Notes: generated from the letters alone by a model not told the origin. A DNA stretch of 64,000 bases from Saprospiraceae bacterium (GCA_016714765.1 JADKCF010000009.1:3539-67538); one strand, 5' to 3'; shown: positions 38,809-47,997, counted from the stretch's first letter. Translations and numbers: made by a program.

Positions 38809-39666
38809 TCAGTCTTTTATCACTTTGAGACTTAGGTCCAGGCAGCCTGCTGAATGAGTCAAAGCTCCAACTGAAATATAATCCACGCCTGTCTGCGCTA
38901 TTTTACGCACAGTGTGCAAGGTCACACCACCCGACGCCTCCGTCTCGAATCGGCCGTCTACATGTGCCACAGCCTCAGCCAGGATAGGCAATTCGAAATT
39001 ATCAAACATAATACGGGTAACCCCACCTTTATCGAGTACTTCAAAGAGTTCTACCAGATTCCTTACCTCGACTGTAATACTTAGATTGAGGTGATTTTCG
39101 CGCAGGTATTCATGTACTTTGGTGATCGCTTCGGTATGCGAGCCACAAGCATCCACATGGTTGTCCTTGATCATGATCCAATCATATAGGCCAACTCTGT
39201 AGTTTTCGCATCCACCTATATTTACAGCCCATTTTTCCAGAAATCGCATCAGTGGTGTCGTCTTTCTTGTATCCAGTATTTTTACCGGCAAATCTGCTAC
39301 TTCGAATGCAAATCTGCTGCTAAGCGTAGCAATACCACTCAGCCTCTGCATGGTATTGAGCACAAGTCTCTCAGCTTTGAGCAAAGCCTGTGAATTGCAC
39401 TCTACATAAAAAGCGACATCTCCGTATTTTACGTCTTCACCATCGTTGATTTTAATATCTACAGATGATGATGGATCTACATGTTTAAAGATAGCTTCTG
39501 CTACTTCTACACCGGCTATGACACCTTCTGCCTTTACTAGCAATTTGGCGTGTGTCCGGTCATCGGCTGGAATACAGGCGCGTGATGTATGATCTCCTTC
39601 TCTAATGTCTTCATAAAGACCATCGAAAATAAACTTTTGCAACAGAGTACTATCCAGATTTGCCAT
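38809..39666 (-). CDS. nadC: Quinolinate phosphoribosyltransferase (nicotinate-nucleotide pyrophosphorylase)
   Basis: 285 residues. NadC makes nicotinate mononucleotide from quinolinate and PRPP in NAD synthesis. Motifs: DTRKTTPLMRFLEKWAV (PRPP and quinolinate binding), YDWIMIKDNHVD, and VEVRNLVEL followed by SGGVTLHTV. It stands ahead of the small hypothetical gene. The usual GGGxNHR of the family reads GGCENYR here, a small local change. A -7 element TATCTTTG (complement of 39688-39695) lies 22 bp upstream. Confidence 0.93.
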   Translation of the reverse strand: MANLDSTLLQKFIFDGLYEDIREGDHTSRACIPADDRTHAKLLVKAEGVIAGVEVAEAIFKHVDPSSSVDIKINDGEDVKYGDVAFYVECNSQALLKAERLVLNTMQRLSGIATLSSRFAFEVADLPVKILDTRKTTPLMRFLEKWAVNIGGCENYRVGLYDWIMIKDNHVDACGSHTEAITKVHEYLRENHLNLSITVEVRNLVELFEVLDKGGVTRIMFDNFELPILAEAVAHVDGRFETEASGGVTLHTVRKIAQTGVDYISVGALTHSAGCLDLSLKVIKD

Positions 39667-39687
39667 GATTTTTTAATTTAAGGAATG

Positions 39688-39695
39688 CAAAGATA
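39688..39695 (-). promoter_or_regulatory. Putative -7 element for nadC
   Basis: The complement reads TATCTTTG, matching TAnnTTTG, 21 bp before the nadC start codon. Confidence 0.45.
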
Positions 39696-39760
39696 AGACA
39701 AAGACATAAATAATGTTTAAAAAAATGGAAGGTTACTATTCATACCATAAGTGTTTGAAG

Positions 39761-39789
39761 TAAAAAAAAGGAGTCAAAATTATGACTCC
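39761..39789 (-). terminator. Rho-independent terminator after sucD
   Basis: GGAGTCA at 39770-39776 pairs with TGACTCC at 39783-39789 around a six-base loop, and the run of eight A before it reads as T8 after the stem on the minus strand. This ends the transcript that carries sucD. Confidence 0.8.
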
Positions 39790-39845
39790 CTTCTATTTTT
39801 ACATTCACACCAAGGTGCATATAAGTTGTCTTGGTAAAAAAATCA

Positions 39846-40721
39846 TCATCCTTTCAGTATTTTGGCCATGGTAGTCCCAATATCTGCAGGAGAATGCACC
39901 ACGTGGATACCACATTCAGCCATGATTTTCATCTTCGCTTCTGCTGTATCCTCATGTCCTCCCACGATCGCTCCGGCATGTCCCATGGTACGGCCTTTGG
40001 GTGCAGTTTGTCCGGCTATAAAACCTACAACTGGCTTTTTGTTGCCGGTCTCTTTGATATATCTGGCAGCTTGGGCTTCATAATTACCGCCAATCTCCCC
40101 GATCATGACGATACCATCTGTCTCAGGATCCTCCATGAGTAATTTTACTGCATCTTTAGTGGGTGTCCCTATGATGGGGTCACCACCAATACCGATTGCT
40201 GTGGATATTCCCATACCTGCCTTTACTATCTGATCAGCAGCTTCATAGGTTAGGGTTCCTGATTTGGAGACTACACCTATTCTTCCTTTTTTGAATACAA
40301 ATCCTGGCATGATGCCCACCTTTGCTTCATCCGGAGTGATGACACCTGGACAGTTAGGTCCTATGAGGGTACAGTCATATTTTTCAATATAAGCTTTGGT
40401 AATTACCATATCCTGCACCGGAATACCTTCGGTAATACAAATGATCACTTTGATACCCGCTTCTGCAGCTTCCATGATGGCATCTGCCGCAAATCCCGGT
40501 GGTACAAAGATGATAGAAGTATCTGCCCCCACCTTGATCACAGCTTCTTTTACAGAATTAAAGACTGGCTTTCCTAAGTGCTCAGTGCCCCCTTTGCCGG
40601 GAGTCACACCTCCTATCACATTAGTACCATAATCTATCATTTGCTCTGCATGAAATGTACCTTCTTTACCGGTGAATCCCTGAACAATAATCTTTGAATT
40701 TTTATTAACTAATACACTCAT
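39846..40721 (-). CDS. sucD: Succinyl-CoA ligase, alpha subunit
   Basis: 291 residues. The alpha subunit carries the phosphorylated His and binds CoA in the citric-acid cycle enzyme. Motifs: VQGFTGKEGTFHAEQM (CoA/nucleotide binding), GPNCPGVITP, and GRTMGHAGAIVGG with the phospho-His. The ATG follows the DivIC-like stop by 4 bp. The beta subunit gene (sucC) is not in the window, as is common in this phylum, where the two can be apart. A terminator follows at 39761-39789. Confidence 0.95.
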   Translation of the reverse strand: MSVLVNKNSKIIVQGFTGKEGTFHAEQMIDYGTNVIGGVTPGKGGTEHLGKPVFNSVKEAVIKVGADTSIIFVPPGFAADAIMEAAEAGIKVIICITEGIPVQDMVITKAYIEKYDCTLIGPNCPGVITPDEAKVGIMPGFVFKKGRIGVVSKSGTLTYEAADQIVKAGMGISTAIGIGGDPIIGTPTKDAVKLLMEDPETDGIVMIGEIGGNYEAQAARYIKETGNKKPVVGFIAGQTAPKGRTMGHAGAIVGGHEDTAEAKMKIMAECGIHVVHSPADIGTTMAKILKG

Positions 40722-40725
40722 TTGC

Positions 40726-41052
40726 TTACTTACTCTTTTTTTGTTCTATTAAAATTATCTCCTCATCCTCCAGATGCATAAGATGCTTTTCTCTGGCAAA
40801 TTTTTGATGATTATGATTTAAATCCTCTTTGTCCTTCAGTGTCTGTGCAATATCCTCATTCAGTTTTTCCTTTTCTTGCTCCATACGTGAGATGGTTCCT
40901 TTCAGTTTTTGGTATGCAAATATGTTATGCTTATCAAAAAAGGATACCCACACAATAAACATTACTGTCACAAGTGTATACTTATTTAGCCAAGCCGGAG
41001 AAATTCCTATCAGAGAGGCTACTTCATCCAGTATTTTCTTATCTTTTGCCAT
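40726..41052 (-). CDS. DivIC/FtsB-like septum formation protein
   Basis: 108 residues. One membrane helix (about 24-40, TLVTVMFIVWVSFF) followed by a coiled coil of about 60 residues (LKGTISRMEQEKEKL...). This is the DivIC/FtsB layout; the protein joins FtsL and FtsQ in the division complex. It sits after eno and just before sucD, a common Bacteroidota order. Confidence 0.78.
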   Translation of the reverse strand: MAKDKKILDEVASLIGISPAWLNKYTLVTVMFIVWVSFFDKHNIFAYQKLKGTISRMEQEKEKLNEDIAQTLKDKEDLNHNHQKFAREKHLMHLEDEEIILIEQKKSK

Positions 41053-41111
41053 GATAAATTAATTAAAGTATGATATCATTTAAAAAATTATGGAGACCAA
41101 AAACCAAGTTT

Positions 41112-42395
41112 TTATGACAATAGTGACCTGCCGGGATAAAAAGCAGAATCACCAAGTTCTTCTTCGATGCGAAGCAATTGGTTGTATTTTGCAATCCTAT
41201 CGCTTCTAGAAGCAGACCCTGTTTTAATTTGCCCGGTATTCAGTGCAACTGCCAAATCGGCTATCGTTGTATCTTCTGTCTCACCTGACCTGTGGCTCAT
41301 TACTGATGTAAATCCATTTCTTGTTGCAAGATTGACCGCATCAATGGTCTCTGTCAGCGATCCTATCTGATTCACCTTGACCAGAATAGAGTTGGCAGCT
41401 TCTTCTTCTATGCCCCTTTGTAATCTTTTAGTATTGGTTACAAATAAGTCATCTCCTACCAGTTGGACTTGATTGCCCAATGCCTTTGTCAGTTTTGACC
41501 AGCTGGCCCAATCGTCCTCGTGCAGACCATCTTCAATAGAGAAGATAGGGTACTTATTGACCCATCCTGCCCAGTAATCAACCATCTCATCGCTACTCAG
41601 TTTTTTACCTCCTGACTTATGAAAATGGTAAACCTTCTCTTTTTCATTATAAAACTCAGAAGCTGCTGCATCCATGGCGATCATGATATCAATGCCTGGT
41701 CTATATCCGGCAGACTCAATCGCTTTGAGCACTATTTCTATGGCTTCTTCATTGGATTTGATGTTAGGTGCAAAGCCTCCTTCATCACCTACATTGGTAC
41801 TGTATCCTTTGGATTTCAAAACAGATTTTAAGTGGTGAAATACTTCTACACCCATTCTGAGACCCTCTGAAAAAATATCAGCGCCCAGTGGCATAATCAT
41901 AAACTCTTGAAAGTCTATGCTGTTGTCCGCATGTGAGCCGCCATTCAATATATTCATCATTGGTACAGGCATAATGTGGGCGTTTACCCCTCCTATATAC
42001 CTGTAAAGCGATTGTCCGGATTCCTCAGCAGCAGCTTTGGCTACTGCCAGAGAAACTCCCAGGATAGCATTAGCTCCCAGATTAGATTTATTTTCTGTAC
42101 CGTCCAGTTCCAACATGATATCATCTATGTATCTCTGCTCGAAGACATCCTCTCCGAGTAATGCTTCTCTTATTTTGTCATCTACATTATTGCAGGCATT
42201 GAGGACACCTTTGCCAAGATATCTTGTCTTTTCATTGTCTCTCAGCTCCACAGCTTCGTGTTTGCCAGTAGAAGCTCCTGAAGGAACTGCTGCTCTGCCT
42301 AATATACCATTTTCTGTGAGTACTTCTACTTCTACAGTAGGATTTCCTCTTGAATCCAGAATTTCTCTTGCTCTAATATCAACAATTACACTCAT
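41112..42395 (-). CDS. eno: Enolase
   Basis: 427 residues. Enolase interconverts 2-phosphoglycerate and phosphoenolpyruvate. It has IRAREILDSRGNPTVEVEV, LNGGSHADNSIDFQEFMI, LVGDDLFVTN, KVNQIGSLTET (catalytic Lys) and SHRSGETEDTTIADLAV (His/Ser region binding substrate). Length is standard. Its start lies one base after the carA stop, so the two are co-transcribed. Confidence 0.97.
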   Translation of the reverse strand: MSVIVDIRAREILDSRGNPTVEVEVLTENGILGRAAVPSGASTGKHEAVELRDNEKTRYLGKGVLNACNNVDDKIREALLGEDVFEQRYIDDIMLELDGTENKSNLGANAILGVSLAVAKAAAEESGQSLYRYIGGVNAHIMPVPMMNILNGGSHADNSIDFQEFMIMPLGADIFSEGLRMGVEVFHHLKSVLKSKGYSTNVGDEGGFAPNIKSNEEAIEIVLKAIESAGYRPGIDIMIAMDAAASEFYNEKEKVYHFHKSGGKKLSSDEMVDYWAGWVNKYPIFSIEDGLHEDDWASWSKLTKALGNQVQLVGDDLFVTNTKRLQRGIEEEAANSILVKVNQIGSLTETIDAVNLATRNGFTSVMSHRSGETEDTTIADLAVALNTGQIKTGSASRSDRIAKYNQLLRIEEELGDSAFYPGRSLLS

Positions 42396-42396
42396 A

Positions 42397-43512
42397 TTAA
42401 TTATTTTTCGATTGTTTTAACAGGTTTACGAAATCATCAAACAAATACTTGGAATCATGCGGCCCGGGATTAGCCTCAGGGTGATACTGCACTGAAAATG
42501 CCGGTTGATTTTTCATTTTGATACCTTCAATTGTATCATCATTGAGATTTCTATGGGTGATTTCTATCGTATCAAGCTTTTGTAATACTTCTGCTTCACT
42601 CACTGAAAAACCATGATTTTGGCTGGTCACTTCACATTTTCCGGTAATCAGATGGATAACTGGGTGATTAGCCCCCCTGTGTCCATGATGCATTTTATAG
42701 GTAGCGATATCATTTGCCAGTGCTAATATCTGATGACCCAGACAGATTCCAAATATTGGCTTTTGGGTTGCTAACATTTTTTTTACGGCATCTACTGCAT
42801 ATCCCATAGCAGCAGGATCACCAGGGCCGTTAGACAGGAAAAAACCATCCGGATTAAATCCAAGCACAGTTTCTGCTGGCGTCTTTGCAGGAAAAACTTT
42901 CAGGAAACATCCTCTTTCTATCAGGCTGTTTAAAATATTTCTCTTAGTTCCAAAGTCCATCACTGCAACCCGGATACCGGCTGAAGGATCACCCATTTCA
43001 TATGCTTCTGTAGTACTGACCGAACTAGCAAGTTCTAATCCCTCCATGGAAGGAACTTTTGACAATTTTTCCAACAAAACTTCCTTGTCGAATATCTCTG
43101 AGGAAATGATACAGTTCATAGCTCCTTTGTCTCTGATTGACTTAACGATGGCTCTTGTATCTACATCATAAATACAGACAATATTATTTGTCTCAAAATA
43201 TTTCTGAATGTCACTATCAGCGAGATGTCTACTAAAATCATTGGTGAAATTACGGCATATCAAACCGGAAATCTGTACTTTTTCTGACTCTGCATCGCTT
43301 ATTTTTGTGCCATAATTACCAATATGGACATTTGTTGTGACCAAAATCTGACCAAAATAAGAAGGGTCTGTAAAAATCTCCTGATACCCCGTCATACCGG
43401 TATTAAAGCACACTTCACCTGAAGTAGTCCCGACTATACCGGCTGCACTTCCTTCATAAAAACTACCATCTTCAAAAACTACTATTGCCTTATTCTGCTT
43501 TGAAAAATCCAT
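42397..43512 (-). CDS. carA: Carbamoyl-phosphate synthase, small (glutaminase) subunit
   Basis: 371 residues. CarA releases ammonia from glutamine for the large subunit (pyrimidine and arginine synthesis). The N-terminal domain opens with VVFEDGSFYEGSA; the class I amidotransferase domain has FGICLGHQILA with the nucleophile Cys and QYHPEANPGP with the His-Glu pair. The carB gene is not in the window. It has its own strong promoter at 43541-43574 and lies behind a terminator of the ribosomal operon, so it is a separate unit carA-eno-(divIC-like)-sucD. Confidence 0.95.
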   Translation of the reverse strand: MDFSKQNKAIVVFEDGSFYEGSAAGIVGTTSGEVCFNTGMTGYQEIFTDPSYFGQILVTTNVHIGNYGTKISDAESEKVQISGLICRNFTNDFSRHLADSDIQKYFETNNIVCIYDVDTRAIVKSIRDKGAMNCIISSEIFDKEVLLEKLSKVPSMEGLELASSVSTTEAYEMGDPSAGIRVAVMDFGTKRNILNSLIERGCFLKVFPAKTPAETVLGFNPDGFFLSNGPGDPAAMGYAVDAVKKMLATQKPIFGICLGHQILALANDIATYKMHHGHRGANHPVIHLITGKCEVTSQNHGFSVSEAEVLQKLDTIEITHRNLNDDTIEGIKMKNQPAFSVQYHPEANPGPHDSKYLFDDFVNLLKQSKNN

Positions 43513-43540
43513 CGTGCTATTTTATCCAAAGAATATACCG

Positions 43541-43574
43541 CAAATATAGGATATAAAAATTATTTTATTACAAA
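43541..43574 (-). promoter_or_regulatory. Bacteroidota-type promoter of carA
   Basis: The complement gives TTTG (43571-43574), 22 bp spacer, then TATATTTG (43541-43548). Both elements match the phylum consensus. The carA ATG is 29 bp downstream. Confidence 0.8.
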
Positions 43575-43623
43575 TAATACTTATATAATCACCTAATTCT
43601 TTTTACCTGGTGAAAGTTCAAAA

Positions 43624-43659
43624 AAAAAGGTAACACTGAAAAATCGGTGCTACCTTTTT
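43624..43659 (-). terminator. Terminator at the end of the ribosomal operon
   Basis: AAAAAGGTA and CAC pair with GTG and TACCTTTTT around a short A-rich loop. The stem is symmetric with T runs on both strands, so it works in either direction. It separates rplQ from the carA promoter. Confidence 0.8.
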
Positions 43660-43679
43660 ATATTCCATAGAATGATATC

Positions 43680-44198
43680 TTATTCTTCTTCCTTATGTGT
43701 ATCTTCTACTACCGCCGGGGCAGTGGCAGCTACAGTGGCTGCAGTGGCAGCTACGGCACCAACATCACTTCCACTTCCTGATTTTCTTCTACCTCTTCTA
43801 GTACCTGCTTTGGCTACAGCTGTTTTAGCTTTCAATACATCATTGAAATCTACCAACTCTATCATTGCTATTTCTGCAGCATCACCCTTTCTGAATCCCG
43901 TTTTAATAATACGGCAATAACCTCCCGGTCTGTCAGCAATTTTAGGCGCGATTACATCAAACAATTCGTTGATGACTTCTTTACTTTGAAGGTCTGCAAA
44001 TACCATTCTTCTCGAGTGAGTAGTATTTTCTTTAGCCCTTGTAAGGATTGGCTCTACAAATACTCTCAATGCTTTAGCTTTAGCTAATGTTGTGTTGATT
44101 CTCTTTGAAAGAATCAATGAATTGGACATATTGAGCAACAAAGCATCTCTGTGTCCTTTTTTTCTACCTAAGTGGTTGAATTTTTTACCGTGTCTCAT
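43680..44198 (-). CDS. rplQ: 50S ribosomal protein L17 with long C-terminal tail
   Basis: 172 residues. The core is canonical (MRHGKKFNHLGRKKGHRDALL, then GYCRIIKTG...GDAAEIAMIEL, ending near residue 120). Then comes a 50-residue tail: a basic stretch GTRRGRRKSGSG and an Ala/Thr/Val-rich low-complexity run ending in acidic KEEE. E. coli L17 has 127 residues. Such tails occur in some Bacteroidota L17. It is the last gene of the ribosomal block, just before the terminator. Confidence 0.95.
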   Translation of the reverse strand: MRHGKKFNHLGRKKGHRDALLLNMSNSLILSKRINTTLAKAKALRVFVEPILTRAKENTTHSRRMVFADLQSKEVINELFDVIAPKIADRPGGYCRIIKTGFRKGDAAEIAMIELVDFNDVLKAKTAVAKAGTRRGRRKSGSGSDVGAVAATAATVAATAPAVVEDTHKEEE

Positions 44199-44315
44199 AA
44201 ACTTTTAACTTTGTACCACTATCGCTTGAGTTACTATTCGACCTTGAACTCTGTGAAGCGACGTTTAATACCGATTATTTAAAATAACATAAATCCGCCA
44301 GGCGGGTCGAAACGA

Positions 44316-45314
44316 TTACTCTTCGTCAAGTTTATATTTAGAAAGATCCATTCCAAAAGTTAAACCTTTGGTTTGCAATAATTCTTCAATTTCTACTAAT
44401 GATTTTTTACCAAAATTACGGAATTTTAGCAATTCATGCATATCAAATCTTACCATTTCTCCCAATGAATTTATCTTGGCAGCTTTCAGACAGTTGTAAG
44501 CTCTGACAGACAAATCCAGGTCTTCGAGAGAAGTCTTCAATAATTTACGCATGTGCAGGATATGCTCGTCTACGATGTTGTCCTCCCTTGAAGATGAATC
44601 ATTAAATGTAATGTTTTCATCTGTGATAAGCATCAAATGCTGAATCATGATACGGGATGCTTCTTTGACTGCTTCCTCAGGATGAATTGTGCCATCAGTT
44701 TTGATATCAATGGTCAGTTTTTCGTAGTCTGTACGTTGTCCAACCCTTGTATTTTCAACTTTATAGGCCACTTTTTTGATAGGAGTGTAAATAGCGTCTA
44801 CCGGTATTACACCTATAGAGGCATCTTTAGGAAGATTTTCGTCAGCAGGCACATAACCACGACCCTTAGTAATTGTAAACTCTATTTCCAAAGTTACATT
44901 TGGTTCTAGAGTACATATATACAAATCAGGGTTCATGATTTTGAATGTATTGGTATTGGCTTCGATGTCACCAGCAACAAATTTGTCTTTGCCAGAGATA
45001 GTCACATACAGTTTTTCCTCTTCAGAACCTTCTGTAATTACCATAGGCTTCAGACGAATCTGTTTGATATTAAGTATGATGTCTACTACATCTTCCACTA
45101 CTCCTTTGATGGTCGAAAACTCATGGTCCACACCTGCTATCCTGATTGCAGAAATAGCATAACCCTCCAAAGAAGAAAGCAAAACTCTTCTTAATGAATT
45201 TCCGATAGTCTGACCAAAACCAGGTTCAAGTGGTTTAAATTCAAAAAGTCCTTCAAATTCGTCTGCCTTTTGAAGAAGAATTTTATCTTGTTTTTGAAAG
45301 TTAAGAATACTCAT
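44316..45314 (-). CDS. rpoA: DNA-directed RNA polymerase, alpha subunit
   Basis: 332 residues. The N-terminal dimerisation and assembly domain (LEPGFGQTIGNSLRRVLLSS) is followed by a linker and the C-terminal domain that binds promoter UP elements and activators (LLKTSLEDLDLSVRAYNCLK, FRNFGKKSLVEIEELL). Standard length. A stable hairpin lies between rpsD and this gene at 45342-45362. Confidence 0.97.
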   Translation of the reverse strand: MSILNFQKQDKILLQKADEFEGLFEFKPLEPGFGQTIGNSLRRVLLSSLEGYAISAIRIAGVDHEFSTIKGVVEDVVDIILNIKQIRLKPMVITEGSEEEKLYVTISGKDKFVAGDIEANTNTFKIMNPDLYICTLEPNVTLEIEFTITKGRGYVPADENLPKDASIGVIPVDAIYTPIKKVAYKVENTRVGQRTDYEKLTIDIKTDGTIHPEEAVKEASRIMIQHLMLITDENITFNDSSSREDNIVDEHILHMRKLLKTSLEDLDLSVRAYNCLKAAKINSLGEMVRFDMHELLKFRNFGKKSLVEIEELLQTKGLTFGMDLSKYKLDEE

Positions 45315-45341
45315 TATGATTTTTTTTTTTAAAAAGGAATA

Positions 45342-45362
45342 GGCTATCCTTGTGGGATAGCC
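45342..45362 (-). promoter_or_regulatory. Hairpin between rpsD and rpoA
   Basis: GGCTATCC (45342-45349) pairs perfectly with GGATAGCC (45355-45362) around five bases. It is followed on the minus strand by a mixed A/T tract with CCTTTTT. It may slow transcription or RNase attack between rpsD and rpoA, or bind S4; which is not shown. Confidence 0.5.
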
Positions 45363-45370
45363 ATTATTTA

Positions 45371-45984
45371 TTATTTAGAATACAATTCCACGATTAATTG
45401 CTCGTTAATGTTTTCAGGTATTTTTTCTCTTTCTGGATGAGCCAAGTATCTACCCTCCATTTTGTCACCATTCCACTCAATCCAACCGTACGTTTTGGTA
45501 CCGTCTCTTTTAGCAGTCACATTTGACTTAATCACGTCAATATTCCTTGATTTTCCTCTTACGGAAACAACAGCACCAGGCTTCAAAAGCATAGATGGTA
45601 TGCTGCTAAGGATTCCATCAACAAGGATATGACCATGCGTTACTAACTGACGAGCTGCTCTTCTTGTTTTAGCTACCCCATACGGTATACAACATTGTCT
45701 AATCTAGACTCCAACAATTGAAGTAAGATTTCACCTGTTACACCTGATTTTGCAGCTGCCTTTTCAAATAAATTACGGAATTGTTTTTCTAGAACACCAT
45801 AAGTATATTTGGCCTTTTGCTTCTCCAGAAGTTCCAAAGCATAGTCAGTACGCTGCTTACGCTTTTTCATTGCTCCGTGTTGACCAGGAGGATATTTTCT
45901 TTTTTCGTATGCTTTGTCGTAACCGAAAATAGGTTCTCCAAATGCTCTTGCCTTCTTGGTAGTAGGTCCTGTATATCTTGCCAT
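45371..45984 (-). CDS. rpsD: 30S ribosomal protein S4, frameshifted in this sequence
   Basis: S4 starts 16S rRNA folding. Begins MARYTGPTTKKARAFG; the frame stops after DNVVYRMG, and continues as VAKTRRAARQLV, HGHILVDG, then GAVVSVRGKSRN. A C4 run at 45676-45679 read as C5 (a missing G on the coding strand) joins them. The repaired gene is 615 bases, exactly 204 residues, the size expected. S4 is essential, so this is almost surely a sequence error. The gene follows rpsK by 23 bp. Confidence 0.92.
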
Positions 45985-46007
45985 TATGAATGGATTTTTA
46001 AAACTTA

Positions 46008-46397
46008 TTAAACTCTTCTTTTCTTTGGAGGTCTGCAACCATTGTGTGGTACCGGCGTCATATCCTTGATCTTTAGTACTTTGATACCAGATGAATCAAT
46101 AGCTCTGATAGCTGACTCTCTGCCCGCTCCCGGACCTTTAACAAATACTTCTACATTGCGTAGACCAGCTTCGTAGGCCGTAGTGCATGCACTACCAGCA
46201 GCCATTTGAGCAGCATATGGAGTATTCTTTTTGCTACCTCTAAAACCGGATTTACCAGCCGACCCCCAGGAAATAACCTGACCCGACTTATTACACATAG
46301 ATATGATGATATTATTGAAAGAAGCATGGATAAATGCCAAACCTTCTGATTCGACTTTTACTACCCGCTTTTTACTGACTTTTTTACCTTTGGCCAT
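46008..46397 (-). CDS. rpsK: 30S ribosomal protein S11
   Basis: 129 residues with the C-terminal PVPHNGCRPPKKRRV of the family and the conserved NNIIISM / SAGKSGFRGSKK region. S11 forms the platform of the 30S subunit near the mRNA exit. It lies between rpsM and rpsD in the alpha-operon order. Confidence 0.97.
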   Translation of the reverse strand: MAKGKKVSKKRVVKVESEGLAFIHASFNNIIISMCNKSGQVISWGSAGKSGFRGSKKNTPYAAQMAAGSACTTAYEAGLRNVEVFVKGPGAGRESAIRAIDSSGIKVLKIKDMTPVPHNGCRPPKKRRV

Positions 46398-46415
46398 AAT
46401 ATTATAAATTAACTA

Positions 46416-46793
46416 TTATTTAGTTGCTTTCTTTTTGTTTGCTACTGTCTTCTTTTTACCCTTACGAGTTCTTGCATTAGTCTTCGTGCTCTGACCTCTT
46501 ACAGGTAAACCCTTTCTATGTCTAAGCCCTCTATAACATGCAATGTCCATCAGTCGCTTGATACTCAACTGGACTTCACTTCGCAACTCACCCTCTACTC
46601 TATACTCATCCTGAATATATTTTGAAATGAATTTAATGTTTTCGTCAGACCAATCCTGAATCTTAGTATCCACAGAAACACCTGCAGCAGCTAAGATATC
46701 CTTAGCTAATGAAGGGCCTATTCCATAGATATATGTCAATCCAATGACGCCTCTTTTATTTCTTGGTAAATCTACACCAGCAATACGTGCCAT
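46416..46793 (-). CDS. rpsM: 30S ribosomal protein S13
   Basis: 125 residues. MARIAGVDLPRNKRGVIGL opens it, and the lysine-rich C-terminal tail (NARTRKGKKKTVANKKK) reaches the P-site tRNA. Standard size. It lies 10 bp downstream of rpmJ. Confidence 0.97.
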   Translation of the reverse strand: MARIAGVDLPRNKRGVIGLTYIYGIGPSLAKDILAAAGVSVDTKIQDWSDENIKFISKYIQDEYRVEGELRSEVQLSIKRLMDIACYRGLRHRKGLPVRGQSTKTNARTRKGKKKTVANKKKATK

Positions 46794-46803
46794 AATTTAA
46801 TTA

Positions 46804-46920
46804 TTAACCTTGTCTTTGTTTAAACTTAGGATTCTTCTTATTAATAATATAAAGTTTCCCTTTTCTTCTTACGATCTTACAATCTACTGATCGTTTCTTA
46901 ATTGATGCTTGTACTTTCAT
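46804..46920 (-). CDS. rpmJ: 50S ribosomal protein L36
   Basis: 38 residues, too short for a plain ORF scan, found in the gap between infA and rpsM. Starts MKVQASIKKRSVDCKI and ends KNPKFKQRQG. Only one Cys (in VDCKI) remains of the usual zinc set, so it is the zinc-free type. Position between infA and rpsM is the normal one. Confidence 0.95.
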   Translation of the reverse strand: MKVQASIKKRSVDCKIVRRKGKLYIINKKNPKFKQRQG

Positions 46921-46938
46921 TATAAAGCCTTTAATCTT

Positions 46939-47157
46939 TTATTTGTACCGGTAATTAATTCTTCCCCGTGATAAATCATATGGTGACATTTCCACTGCTA
47001 CTTTGTCTCCTGGTAATATACGAATATAGTGCATTCGCATTTTACCGGAAATCGTTGCGGTAATAAGGTGTCCACTCTCTAGTCTTACTCGGAACATTGC
47101 ATTAGAGAGTGATTCCTCAATGATTCCATCTAATTTTATAAGGTCTTGTTTAGCCAT
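46939..47157 (-). CDS. infA: Translation initiation factor IF-1
   Basis: 72 residues, an OB fold with MAKQDLIKLDGIIEESLSNA, LESGHLITATISGKMRM and GDKVAVEMSPYDLSRGRINYR. IF-1 fills the A site during initiation. It starts 23 bp after map. Confidence 0.97.
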   Translation of the reverse strand: MAKQDLIKLDGIIEESLSNAMFRVRLESGHLITATISGKMRMHYIRILPGDKVAVEMSPYDLSRGRINYRYK

Positions 47158-47180
47158 TTTTAAAATTGGAGCGCAAATAT

Positions 47181-47990
47181 CTAATTATTTATTGAAATAT
47201 TCAGTATTTCCGCATTATTTTTCACTGCTGCATCTATAAAAGAATGATCTGACAATATATCAGGTCCATTCTTTCTAACTGCCACACTATGTTCAAAGTG
47301 AGCTGAAGGCTTTCCGTCCCTGGTAAGTATGGTCCAGCCATCATTCATTTGTTTGACAGATTTTGATCCCATGTTTACCATTGGTTCTATTGCGATGACA
47401 ATTCCTTCTTTCAGCATAGGGCCTTTGCCCTTTGTTCCGAAGTTAGGCACCTCAGGATCTTCATGTAGGTTTTTTCCTACTCCATGCCCCACTAACTCTC
47501 TTACTATCCCGTAACCATGTATTCGCTCGCAATAATGCTGTATGGCAAAACTTATATCACCGATTCGGTTGCCCACCAATACAGCTTCAATACCTTTATA
47601 CAAAGACTCTCTGGTTACTTTCAGCAACTTTTGCACTTCGGGTTGCACATTATGAAATGCAAAACTGAAAGCCGCATCTCCATAAAATCCATTTAATATA
47701 ACACCGCAATCAATAGAGACTACATCATTATCAGAAAATACTTTGTCTGAAGGAATGCCGTGAACCACCGCATCATTCAAGGACATACACAATGTCGACG
47801 GAAATCCGCGATATCCTTTAAATCCAGGTATACCACCGTTATCTCTGATAAACTCTTCTGCTGACTTGTCAATATTTTTTCCGGTTATTCCTACTTTTAG
47901 TATTCCGGCTACATGAGCGAGTGTTTTACTGACCAGCAGATTACTCTCACGCATTAATTCTATTTCCTCATTAGTCTTATAATAAATCAT
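47181..47990 (-). CDS. map: Methionine aminopeptidase, type I
   Basis: 269 residues. It removes the first Met from new proteins. Metal ligands seen: Asp94 (SIDCG), Asp105 (GFYGDAAFS), His169 (LVGHGVGKNLHEDPE) and Glu202 (IEPMV). Length is standard for the type I enzyme. It lies between secY (7 bp away) and infA. Confidence 0.95.
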   Translation of the reverse strand: MIYYKTNEEIELMRESNLLVSKTLAHVAGILKVGITGKNIDKSAEEFIRDNGGIPGFKGYRGFPSTLCMSLNDAVVHGIPSDKVFSDNDVVSIDCGVILNGFYGDAAFSFAFHNVQPEVQKLLKVTRESLYKGIEAVLVGNRIGDISFAIQHYCERIHGYGIVRELVGHGVGKNLHEDPEVPNFGTKGKGPMLKEGIVIAIEPMVNMGSKSVKQMNDGWTILTRDGKPSAHFEHSVAVRKNGPDILSDHSFIDAAVKNNAEILNISINN

Positions 47991-47997
47991 AGACTAA

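Noticed and set aside
43700..43780. Plus-strand ORF of Ala/Thr/Val repeats over the rplQ tail
   Set aside because: It is the antisense shadow of the low-complexity L17 tail.
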